Assembly (NCBI GenBank): GCA_016871515.1
Contig: VHDE01000010.1
Span: forward strand, 1 to 64,000
Direction: 5' to 3'
Source: Verrucomicrobiota bacterium
GTDB taxonomy: Bacteria > Verrucomicrobiota > Verrucomicrobiia > Limisphaerales > SIBE01
Length of the DNA: 64,000 nucleotides
The notes below the pieces were generated by a model. That model searched no databases and was not told the origin of the DNA. It worked only from the letters and a program-made list of their open reading frames with translations. Position numbers and translations under genes: made by a program. Positions 57,009 through 64,000 of the stretch are shown here, one piece after another (the first letter of the stretch is position 1; each line of letters opens with the position of its first letter).

Positions 57009-57767
57009 CTAACGCACGTGGCGAGCTGGAGGCTGATCATCGTTTGGCAATTCATCGAACGGCACATTTCCGACCCGCCGCTTTTGATACCAGGCCATCG
57101 CGAACAGGTCAAAAATTCCCCTGCCTAAGCGATTCCAGAGACCGTACTTTGAGACACCAGCGATGCGTGGGCGATGATTGATTGGAATTTCCCGGGTCGT
57201 CGCGCCTTCGCCATGCACAAGCACGGGAAGGAATCGATGCAGACCGTTGAACGGAAAGAGTTCCTTGAGCACGCTGCGTTTGAAAACGCGAAAAGCGCAA
57301 CCTGTATCGCAGAAGTCCACGCCCAAGACCAACTTTCGCGCCTTTCGAGCCACGCAAGAGGATGCACGGCGGATGAAATTGTCCTGGCGCTTTGTTCGAA
57401 CGCCACAGATGAAATCGTACTTTTCCACCTCAGCCAAAAGCTTCGGCAAATCAGCTGGGTCGTTCTGCAAATCGCCGTCGAGAGTCGCGATGATCGGGCC
57501 GGTGGTCGCTTGCAAGCCGGTCCAAAGAGCGGCGCTTTGCCCGCAATTGCGCGCGTGCCGGAAGCCATGAACGCGCGGGTTCTGGCGGCGCGCTTGCTGA
57601 ATTTTCGCCCAGGTTTGGTCTGTGCTGGCGTCGTCGACAAAAACCAGCTCGTAGGATCGCGTTTCGTGGCGGAGCGCTTGATCCACTTCATCGGCTAAAG
57701 GCAGGATGTTCGCCTCTTCGTTATAAACCGGCACCACGATCGAAATGTCGCACGACACAAGGCACAT
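57009..57767 (-). CDS. Dolichyl-phosphate-mannose-synthase-like glycosyltransferase
   Basis: This 252 aa cytoplasmic GT2 enzyme has ISIVVPVYNEEANI, FVDDASTDQT, GQSAALWTGLQATTGPIIATLDGDLQNDP (DxD as DGD) and DTGCAFRVFKRSVLKEL, with the PINHRPRIAGVSKYGLWNRL ending typical of DPM1/ArnC-type enzymes that transfer sugars to polyprenyl phosphate. The C-terminal membrane helices of ArnC are missing, so it may be soluble or act with a membrane partner. ATG 57767 is chosen over 57812. The neighbouring plus-strand flippase/GT2 fusion ends 19 bp away, so the two lie tail to tail. Confidence 0.88.
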   Translation of the reverse strand: MCLVSCDISIVVPVYNEEANILPLADEVDQALRHETRSYELVFVDDASTDQTWAKIQQARRQNPRVHGFRHARNCGQSAALWTGLQATTGPIIATLDGDLQNDPADLPKLLAEVEKYDFICGVRTKRQDNFIRRASSCVARKARKLVLGVDFCDTGCAFRVFKRSVLKELFPFNGLHRFLPVLVHGEGATTREIPINHRPRIAGVSKYGLWNRLGRGIFDLFAMAWYQKRRVGNVPFDELPNDDQPPARHVR

Positions 57768-57888
57768 TAAACTTAAGTGCACACTTCGAAAACGCAATTT
57801 TGCCGCGGACAAAAAGTGCTTTCGTTCATCGTGATTAAAACATACGCTGGTGAAACATAACAGTTGGCATCAGAAAGGATCTTTGCAT

Positions 57889-58080
57889 ATGCAACGGCAT
57901 TGTCGACAAAACGCTCTGAAACAGTGGAAACTTCTCTTTGTTTGTTTGGCGGCAGTTGGATTTACCGGTTGCGCTCACATGACCAGGTATTCCATCGAAT
58001 CTTATGAAGGCCCACTTCTCCTTGAGGAGGATTACGCGTCCGCGCCGACGCCAGCTGTCGCAGTTCCTCCATCGGAATAA
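57889..58080 (+). CDS. Small lipoprotein
   Basis: This 63 aa precursor has the signal KLLFVCLAAVGFTGC with a plausible lipobox (GFTGC). The mature part (AHMTRYSIESYEGPLLLEED) is short and acidic and ends in PTPAVAVPPSE. No family was recognised. A likely lipid-anchored outer membrane or periplasmic peptide. The start is ATG 57889; the ORF runs from 57850. Confidence 0.55.
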   Translation: MQRHCRQNALKQWKLLFVCLAAVGFTGCAHMTRYSIESYEGPLLLEEDYASAPTPAVAVPPSE

Positions 58081-58158
58081 GCCCGACTGACCGAAGGCCA
58101 TCGGCACGGCCTTGCAAATCAGGGCCACCCCTGATTGCGGGCGCCAGAGTGCGGGCCG

Positions 58159-58190
58159 TAAGTTACGCGAGCAAAGAAAGGGCGTAACTT
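58159..58190 (+). promoter_or_regulatory. Hairpin around the ribosome binding site of the GlsB-like gene
   Basis: TAAGTTACGC (58159-58168) is inverse to GCGTAACTTA (58182-58191) just before ATG 58191, with the GAAAGG-containing loop between. The arms could sequester the ATG in the mRNA. Confidence 0.5.
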
Positions 58191-58449
58191 ATGACCATAC
58201 TTTGGACTCTCATTATCGGGCTGCTGGTGGGAATTGTCGCCAAGCTGTTTAATGCCCGGCAAAGATCCGGGCGGATGCATCGTCACGACGCTGCTGGGTA
58301 TTGCCGGCGCGTTTTTAGACTGCTTAATCGGTTGAGCCGCGGGGTGGTACACCGAAGGAGAACCGGCAGGCTTCGTCGCATCGGTCATCGGTGCGATTCT
58401 GCTTCTCGTTCTGTACCGAATGTTTACCGGTCGAAAAGCACAAACTTAG
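58191..58449 (+). pseudogene. GlsB/YeaQ/YmgE transglycosylase-associated protein, frameshifted
   Basis: Frame one gives MTILWTLIIGLLVGIVAKLF. An extra A near 58250/58251 shifts the frame: joined to the next frame the sequence reads MPGKDPGGCIVTTLLGIAGAFLDCLIG, then a TGA (58333-58335), then AAGWYTEGEPAGFVASVIGAILLLVLYRMFTGRKA. This is a normal three-helix GlsB-like small membrane protein. At least two lesions (one base insertion and one nonsense, probably CGA to TGA) disable it. Its 3' end overlaps the convergent DUF1080 gene by 26 bp. Confidence 0.85.
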
Positions 58450-59170
58450 ACGGCAGTTCTCGAATCTTGAGATTGCGGAACCAAGCCTCGTCCTTGTGAT
58501 CCGTTAAGAGAATGTGTCCTTTGATCTTAGTGCCGAACCCGGCAACGTCCTTGAATTTGCTCTGTGCAACACCGGCTTTGACCTGTTCGCTGCCAAGTTC
58601 GTATTCCAACACTTTAGTTCCATTGAGCCAGTGCTCGACGTGATTGCGAGTGACAACGATTTTAGAATGATTCCATTGTCCGGGAGGTTTTAACGGCTTG
58701 TCCGCGGCAGGTGGCAGCACCTCGTAGAAGGAACCGGTGCTGGATTTAGCGTCCTTCACGAGTATGTCATCGATCATTTGATATTCGTGGCCGATGGCCG
58801 AAGCGCGTTGCTCGGTGATAAAATACTTCACGCCGTTATTTGCGCGCGCGGGTATCTTCCATTCCCACTGGAACTCGAAATCGGTGAATTGGTCGATGGT
58901 CAGAATGTCGCCGCCACCGGCATTTGCAACGTGCTTGAGGCAACCATCCTCAACCACCCAGCCTTTGTCCGGAAACGCTTGCTTTTTGAAATTTCGCCAG
59001 CCCTGAGTGGTTTTGCCGTCGAACAGCAGCTTCCAACCCGCGGCCTTTTCCGCCTCGGTGAGCTGATTGTGCGGAGCCGCTTCGGCAGCCGAAGCTTGTC
59101 CGAAATCAACCTGGGCCAGATTAAAAAGAGCAATCAGAACGACGCCTGGGAGCGATATTGTTGTGTTCAT
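58424..59170 (-). CDS. DUF1080 (3-keto-disaccharide hydrolase-type) exported protein
   Basis: This 248 aa protein has a signal sequence (LPGVVLIALFNLAQVDFGQASA) and the family markers GWKLLFDGKTTQGWRNFKK, WVVEDGCLKHVANAGGGDILT, FEFQWEWKIPARANNGVKYF, GSFYEVLPPAADKPLKPPGQWN and GHILLTDHKDEAWFRNLKIREL. DUF1080 proteins bind or hydrolyse 3-keto-glycosides in the periplasm and commonly work with Gfo/Idh/MocA oxidoreductases like the one at 23692. It is monocistronic here. The start codon lies 82 bp from the next gene's frame. Confidence 0.9.
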   Translation of the reverse strand: MNTTISLPGVVLIALFNLAQVDFGQASAAEAAPHNQLTEAEKAAGWKLLFDGKTTQGWRNFKKQAFPDKGWVVEDGCLKHVANAGGGDILTIDQFTDFEFQWEWKIPARANNGVKYFITEQRASAIGHEYQMIDDILVKDAKSSTGSFYEVLPPAADKPLKPPGQWNHSKIVVTRNHVEHWLNGTKVLEYELGSEQVKAGVAQSKFKDVAGFGTKIKGHILLTDHKDEAWFRNLKIRELPSKFVLFDR

Positions 59171-59302
59171 CGTGTTTGGCAGTGAATTGCTTTTAGCTGC
59201 GAAGCCCGCGAGTGGTCAAGATTCATTCAAACAAGCAAACACAGCCAGGCGATGCCAAAGAAGCCTTGTGATAAGCGCGGGACCGGCCTATTTTCCCGTC
59301 GT

Positions 59303-60004
59303 ATGGCGGCAAATACTCGCACCATTCGCACTTGGCCAACGCCAGGCGAGGTCTTCTATCCGGAAAGCGACGGGAAACCAATGGCGGAAAACACCGAACA
59401 GTTCAATTGGATCGTGCTGTTAGTGGAAAACCTTAAAGCTCTGTTTGCCAATGATCCGAATGTCTTTGTCGCCGGAGATTTGCTTTGGTATCCGGTCAAA
59501 GGCCGAGTGGATATTTCTCTGGCGCCAGACGCTATGGTTGTCTTTGGGCGCCCGATGGGATATCGCGGCTGTTACAAACAGTGGGAGGAAGGCGGGATCG
59601 CTCCTCAAGTCGTTTTTGAGGTGCTCTCCCCGAATAACACGGCCCTGGAAATCGTGGACAAGTTCAATGCGTACACGCGCTACGGCGTCGAAGAGTATTA
59701 CTTGTACGAACCGGAGAAGAAAGAGTTTCGGGCTTGGATCAGACACGGGGATGTGCTTGAGCCGGTTCACAGCGTTGACGGATTCACGAGTCCACGCTTG
59801 CGGGTGCGCTTCTGGCTGACGGCTGACGGCTTAACCGTAGAGAGACCCGATGGCACACCATTCGAGACCCACTTGAAATTGGTTCAACGCGCGGAGCAAG
59901 AACGCCAGCGGGCCGAACGGGAACGCCAGCGCGCTGAAGAGCAACGTGAGCGTGCGGATCGACTAGCCGAAAAGCTGCGCAACCTGGGCCTTGATCCGGA
60001 CTAA
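59303..60004 (+). CDS. Uma2-family putative nuclease
   Basis: This 233 aa protein (250 aa from ATG 59252) belongs to the Uma2/DUF820 group with a PD-(D/E)xK-like core: NVFVAGDLLWYPVKGRVDISLAPDAMVVFGRP, APQVVFEVLSPNNTALEIVDKFNAYTRYGVEEYYLYEPE, plus the GDVLEPVHSVDGFTSPRLRVRF region. A long charged coiled coil (AEQERQRAERERQRAEEQRERA) ends the protein, as is common. Family members are presumed restriction-like endonucleases of unknown role, often numerous in multicellular-like or mobile-rich genomes. The start is uncertain between the two ATGs. Confidence 0.85.
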   Translation: MAANTRTIRTWPTPGEVFYPESDGKPMAENTEQFNWIVLLVENLKALFANDPNVFVAGDLLWYPVKGRVDISLAPDAMVVFGRPMGYRGCYKQWEEGGIAPQVVFEVLSPNNTALEIVDKFNAYTRYGVEEYYLYEPEKKEFRAWIRHGDVLEPVHSVDGFTSPRLRVRFWLTADGLTVERPDGTPFETHLKLVQRAEQERQRAERERQRAEEQRERADRLAEKLRNLGLDPD

Positions 60005-60013
60005 AAAAGATTT

Positions 60014-62104
60014 TCACGGCGGCGCTTCAAGTCCGTGCGGAGGCGGCATCTTTCTTCCCAACCGTATGTGCTGCCAGAGCGCCTCAATTTGTTTGGCTCC
60101 GTCTCCATCGAAAACATCTGTGAGCGGGCTCTTTCCCTGTTCGTCGAAATAGACCGGCATCTTGCTTGCGGGATCAATCCCAAGCGGATTGAACAGCCAG
60201 CGCACAAAATACGGCTTGAGCAGCCGTTCGCCTGAGTAAGCCAGATTAATCCCCGCGCTTTCAAACACCTGGTTGGCGCCTAAGTTCCCGATCGAATGAC
60301 AAGCCACACAAGCGAATCCACCGTCCGTTGCGACAAGTTTCTGACCAATGCGGACGAGCTCCTGATCGGCGCTGGGTTCGGCTGGTGTTCGAGGAGGATA
60401 CCCGTGCAGCGTCGCTAAGCCGCGCGCCAGTGGTTCCGCATACTTCCCAAACGCCGGCATTATCGCGGGCAGCCAGGGACGCGGCTTGTCCGCTATTTCG
60501 CCCGCGATAAATGCCTTGCTCCATTCAGGCTTGAGCTTTCCTCCTAGAATCTCTAGAGGCGGGAAGCCTTCGAATTTCCCGTGACATTCCATACAGTTGA
60601 GACTTCGAATTTTGCGGCTCGCGAAATCTGCCGGATTGTGGCGCGCCAGCGATGACGCGTCAGTTGAGATGAACAATTGCAATGCAGCGCGTTCCTCGGG
60701 CGAGAATGCGAAATCAGGCGCCTTCGAATCAAGGGGACGGACAGGCGCAAGACATCCCTGCTGCTGTTTGACGGCGATTTCCTTGAGCGACTTGGCTGAG
60801 AACTTGTTTTCCAAGTTCATCGCATGGCAATTGAGGCATCCGGTCGTTTGAATCATTTGCTTTCCGCGCTCCACGGTGGTTGGTTCGAATGCCTGCGGGT
60901 TAGGCAGGGGATCAGCATCACGTTGAAGGAACGCCGCCAACTGAGCCGCTTCATCATCTGAAAGCCGAAAGTTCGGCATCCTCGTCCAGGCATAATGCGC
61001 TTCGGGGCTCTTCAGAAAGACCGCGAGCATTCCTGAGGTGAATTTCCGATTCACATGCTTGAGCGAAATCCGCTTCGCATCAACAGCCGTACCGTCCGGC
61101 GGATGATGGCAAGCAGCGCAATGAAGCGTTTCGAAAAGTTGTTTGCCTGTTTCAGCATCAGAGGCGGCTGCAGTTGTTTCTGCACGTGTGCTTCCGCCAA
61201 GCTTTAGAGAAGCTAGATAGGCAGCGGTCGCTGCAGCATTCTCCTCAGCTTTGTCTCCGTGAAAGAAACGGGGCATTCGAGCGGAATGCCGCTCCGTTTT
61301 CGGATCGAGAATCCATCGAACCAACCAATCATAGTTGCGCCGCGAACCGATGCCATCGAATGACGGCGCGTCACGAGTCAGCTCAATCATTCCACCTTCG
61401 GGAATCGCGGTCGCATGACACTGAATGCATCGATATTCAGCGAATAAGTCGCGCCCGAGACGAAGTTTGGCCGCCTGTTGCAGGTTCGGTTCGTCGGTCG
61501 CATGGGTCAGCGCATTCAATGGCATCGGCGCCGGCAGCGCAGCTTTCGGTATCCAGGAGAGCCGCACGAAGGCATCGCCTTTGTCTGGACTTCGAAATGT
61601 CGCGACCAGCGCATTTGTCCCTTTGTTCAATCGAACGAATCGGCCCGGAGAAGAAAGTTCTCCGGCGCCGGACGCGTCGAGCACAGGCACGCCATTGATT
61701 TCCAGCTTCAGACTGCCGTTGAGTTCGGCCTGGAATGAGTATTCCGATCGGAGGTCGAGCGAGACAAATCCGCTCCAGATCAGCGTAAAGGGGCCGCCAG
61801 GCAAAAATGGAGTCGGAGGCGATTTGGAAGGAATGTAAAGCGCGACATTGGGCAGAACCGCAATGTCGGAAGGAGTCCTGGCCATGCTTTCGCCGCTGCC
61901 TGTGTAAAACGTCGCCTGAAGACCCTGGGCGGTTTTTGTTTTGGGTTCAGATCGGTTCTGGGCAAAAACTGAGATGCCACAAAGCATCCCCAGAAAGCCG
62001 ATGTGAAACCAGCGGGCGGAGGCTTGAATCCCCGATCGAACCTGATCGAAGATGTGACCACGAAATACAGCAAAAACACGAAAGCGGGAACTTAATGTAA
62101 CCAT
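60014..62104 (-). CDS. PA14-domain pentahaem cytochrome, exported
   Basis: This 696 aa protein starts with a signal-like GFLGMLCGISVFAQN and a PA14-type beta sandwich (GLQATFYTG, WSGFVSLDLRSEYSFQAELNGSLKLEINGVPVLD). It then carries five CxxCH haem sites in order: CIQCH, CAACH, CLNCH, CMECH and CVACH, each within a cytochrome c-like domain (for example MPNFRLSDDEAAQLAAFL). It likely mediates periplasmic electron transfer in a PVC-type redox system. The start is uncertain: ATG 62104 lies in repeat-like sequence, so the true start may be inside. Confidence 0.88.
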   Translation of the reverse strand: MVTLSSRFRVFAVFRGHIFDQVRSGIQASARWFHIGFLGMLCGISVFAQNRSEPKTKTAQGLQATFYTGSGESMARTPSDIAVLPNVALYIPSKSPPTPFLPGGPFTLIWSGFVSLDLRSEYSFQAELNGSLKLEINGVPVLDASGAGELSSPGRFVRLNKGTNALVATFRSPDKGDAFVRLSWIPKAALPAPMPLNALTHATDEPNLQQAAKLRLGRDLFAEYRCIQCHATAIPEGGMIELTRDAPSFDGIGSRRNYDWLVRWILDPKTERHSARMPRFFHGDKAEENAAATAAYLASLKLGGSTRAETTAAASDAETGKQLFETLHCAACHHPPDGTAVDAKRISLKHVNRKFTSGMLAVFLKSPEAHYAWTRMPNFRLSDDEAAQLAAFLQRDADPLPNPQAFEPTTVERGKQMIQTTGCLNCHAMNLENKFSAKSLKEIAVKQQQGCLAPVRPLDSKAPDFAFSPEERAALQLFISTDASSLARHNPADFASRKIRSLNCMECHGKFEGFPPLEILGGKLKPEWSKAFIAGEIADKPRPWLPAIMPAFGKYAEPLARGLATLHGYPPRTPAEPSADQELVRIGQKLVATDGGFACVACHSIGNLGANQVFESAGINLAYSGERLLKPYFVRWLFNPLGIDPASKMPVYFDEQGKSPLTDVFDGDGAKQIEALWQHIRLGRKMPPPHGLEAPP

Positions 62105-62175
62105 GCAACGATGCAATTACCAGGTTGGATGGGGAAGTCGGTTTGTAATTTGCATGGTCAACTCCATGTCATAGT

Positions 62176-62667
62176 TCAAAGCAACAGTTCCATGTAGGCG
62201 ACGTCAAGCCAACGGTCGAACTTGAAGCCGACTTGCTTGAAATGGCCGACGTGTTGAAAACCAAACGACGCGTGGAGGCGAATGCTCACTTCGTTTTGGG
62301 CATCGATTGCGGCGATGATCGCATGAAAGCCGCGCTCGCGCGCGGCTTGAATCAACGGCGCCAGGAGCATTTGGCCAATCCCTTTCCGGCGCTGCTCGGC
62401 CGCGACATAGACCGAGTTCTCAGTCGTGAAGCGGTAGCCGAAGCGATCATGGTATCGATTCAATGCGCTCCACCCAACAACGCGCCCTTCCGGGTTGACC
62501 GCGACAAAAACCGGATAGTTATGCTTGACGTGGTCCTCGAACCACGCGATGCGATGCCCCAACGTGCGCGGCTCGTAATCGTAGCTCGCCGTCGTGTTCA
62601 GCACGGCATCATTGTAGATTTCCAGGATGCCTGGCAAATCGTCGTAAGTGGCCGGGCGAATTTTCAC
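62176..62667 (-). CDS. GNAT acetyltransferase, phosphinothricin/methionine-sulfoximine type
   Basis: This 163 aa protein has VKIRPATYDDLPGILEIYNDAVLNTTASYDYEPRTL, the acceptor-site region of PAT/MddA-like acetyltransferases, then SVYVAAEQRRKGIGQMLLAPLI (the Q/RxxGxG/A acetyl-CoA motif), and ends ASFGFQHVGHFKQVGFKFDRWLDVAYMELLL. It acetylates small amines such as methionine sulfoximine or related compounds. GTG 62667 follows the preceding stop codon by a single base, so it is translated in the same operon as the spermidine-synthase-like gene. Confidence 0.86.
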   Translation of the reverse strand: MKIRPATYDDLPGILEIYNDAVLNTTASYDYEPRTLGHRIAWFEDHVKHNYPVFVAVNPEGRVVGWSALNRYHDRFGYRFTTENSVYVAAEQRRKGIGQMLLAPLIQAARERGFHAIIAAIDAQNEVSIRLHASFGFQHVGHFKQVGFKFDRWLDVAYMELLL

Positions 62668-62668
62668 G

Positions 62669-64000
62669 TTACAATTGGAGCTTTTGTGCTCGATCAATGA
62701 CGCGGTAGAGGCAGTGCAATTGCGCGTCCTTGGAATCGATCTGTAATCCGAGAGCAACCGCTCTTAACGCACCTTCGAGATCGTTCCGGCTGCCTCGAGT
62801 CTTTGCCGCGAAGGCTGCGAAGTGCGGGGGCAGCCAATCGACCGTGACTGGTCTTTCACGAAGTTGACCCAGCGTCAGCAAAATGCGTTCGATCGTCTCG
62901 ACGCCTTCTTGCCACCGGTCTGGTTGCGAAAGGATAAGCGCTTGCGCTTCCGAGAGTCGCATTGCTTCCGGACTGGCGGTTGACGAGAGGCCCGGGTTGG
63001 CTGGATAAGACTCCGGTGGGCGGAAAGGGGAAGTGAAGTACGGATCGTTGGCGTAAATATCATGCTTGCCGATGCTTTCGAAACTCTTCTTGCGCCAGGC
63101 CAAGTATTGAGAAAGTTCTTTGTTGCAGGAAACGTAGGCGCCGAACACCCCAGCAAGCACATCGTGCGAAAGCGCTGCCAAGACCGAACGCTTTTCCGCG
63201 GGCGCGAGTGCCGTCTGCCACGTCCGTTCGTCGAAGAGAAACAACTGTTGGGCATTCGCGCCGATGTAAAAGGCTTTCGGCGCCGCATATTCCAGCACCG
63301 GAAAGGCATCGGTTTGAATCGGTCCCTCCCCGGCGATAGCAAAGGCCGTGTGCTGCGACGCGATCTGCCGCGACAGGATCGCTTCGGGGGTGGTCAAGCC
63401 GATTTTTTCCAAGTCCTGTCGAGGTGCGTCACGATTAAAGATTTGGCGATAAACCTCGGGCGAAGATCTCCACGGCTTTTGGGCGCCAAGCAGAATGATA
63501 TCGCCTTCCTGAGTGTCCCACATTTCCATGAACGGAAAGACCGGAGCAAACGTCCGCAAGACCAAAAAAACAATTCCGTCAGGCATCTCATAAATGTGAA
63601 ACCACTGCGCCATAATCCCATCATCCTTGAGGCGGCTCGCGGCTATCTCAGAAAACTCCTGACTGAAAACGCTGCCCACGCCGGCCACCCATGGATTGGA
63701 CGGCTCGCTGATCAGGACATCATATTTGTGCGGGTCGAGTTTCAACACCGTGCGTCCGTCCTCGTAACGCAGGTGCGTCCGCGCGTTGGTCAGAACACCC
63801 CGGTTCCACGGCTCAAATAGTTGTCCGGCTTTCAGGATTGGCTTGCAGTTCTCGGCAATAGTAAGGCGTTCGATTGGGTGCCCAAGCAATGCGCCAGCGG
63901 TAATGCCGCTGCCAAAACCTAGAACAAAAATATCTTTGCTCTCGGGTTTGGCCGGCATCGGCAGATGGGCGACCATCAGTTGTGTCGAGAGATCGCCGCG
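62669..64000 (-). CDS. Spermidine-synthase-like membrane protein, C-terminal part (cut by window edge)
   Basis: The frame is open to the window edge, so the gene begins outside. The visible part has the methyltransferase/spermidine synthase fold: GDLSTQLMVAHLPMP, KDIFVLGFGSGITAGALLG, LKLDPHKYDVLISEPSNPWVAGVGSVFSQEFSEIAASRLKDDGIMAQWFHIYEM. An additional domain of about 250 residues (TPEAILSRQIASQHTAFAIAGEGPIQTDAFPVLEY to RGSRNDLEGALRAVALGLQ) ends in a TPR-like helix pair. The family is the large bacterial fused MFS/spermidine synthase type; the upstream membrane half would lie beyond 64000. The substrate is uncertain. Confidence 0.82.
   Translation of the reverse strand, partial: RGDLSTQLMVAHLPMPAKPESKDIFVLGFGSGITAGALLGHPIERLTIAENCKPILKAGQLFEPWNRGVLTNARTHLRYEDGRTVLKLDPHKYDVLISEPSNPWVAGVGSVFSQEFSEIAASRLKDDGIMAQWFHIYEMPDGIVFLVLRTFAPVFPFMEMWDTQEGDIILLGAQKPWRSSPEVYRQIFNRDAPRQDLEKIGLTTPEAILSRQIASQHTAFAIAGEGPIQTDAFPVLEYAAPKAFYIGANAQQLFLFDERTWQTALAPAEKRSVLAALSHDVLAGVFGAYVSCNKELSQYLAWRKKSFESIGKHDIYANDPYFTSPFRPPESYPANPGLSSTASPEAMRLSEAQALILSQPDRWQEGVETIERILLTLGQLRERPVTVDWLPPHFAAFAAKTRGSRNDLEGALRAVALGLQIDSKDAQLHCLYRVIDRAQKLQL

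Overview
The window looks like chromosomal DNA of a Verrucomicrobiota bacterium, most likely the Pedosphaera/Limisphaerales side of the phylum. This rests on gene content rather than on any rRNA: a DUF1549/DUF1553 protein followed by a DUF1501 protein, a PVC-type protein with HEAT repeats and a C-terminal CxxCH haem site, a DUF1080 protein, a Tat-exported Gfo/Idh/MocA oxidoreductase, a DUF5069 protein, and intergenic spaces full of short palindromic repeats. No tRNA, rRNA or CRISPR array was recognised.

Layout. 0-0.8 kb: unassigned. 0.8-12.5 kb: a frameshifted metallo-beta-lactamase-fold enzyme, PAP2 phosphatase, a DUF6036-like pair, aroE, prepilin peptidase, a ceramidase-like exported enzyme, aroC, a CrtI-like oxidoreductase and a PIN-type toxin-antitoxin module. 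12.8-20 kb: aspS, a NarL-type response regulator beside a truncated and frameshifted histidine kinase, a VCBS-repeat protein, and a tail-to-tail pair of a DHPS-like and an EgtD-like protein. 20-26.9 kb: a propeller gene with an in-frame amber stop, a small DMT-type membrane protein, a Gfo/Idh/MocA oxidoreductase, and a decayed AAA ATPase/partner pair resembling an anti-phage module. 26.9-37.7 kb: exported degradative and redox proteins typical of the PVC group. 37.7-40.5 kb: gene-poor debris with an integron-integrase remnant. 40.5-48.6 kb: bioB, a Deg protease with a catalytically dead paralogue, a GIY-YIG protein, an orphan sugar ABC ATPase and a DUF433/DUF5615 module. 48.6-64 kb: a YacP-like NYN protein with a vWA protein, an RNA-modification fusion, a CopA-type ATPase, DUF5069, a flippase/glycosyltransferase fusion, a second glycosyltransferase, DUF1080, Uma2, a five-haem PA14 protein, a GNAT enzyme and a spermidine-synthase-like protein running off the right edge.

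Two themes link the regions. First, about ten kinds of palindromic repeat fill nearly every intergenic gap. Several sit exactly at gene boundaries, supply start or stop codons, or mark where genes have been truncated. Second, an unusual share of genes (at least seven) carry frameshifts or nonsense codons, alone or in combination. This suggests ongoing decay or assembly error. All functions are read from sequence motifs and family memory; no database search was possible.
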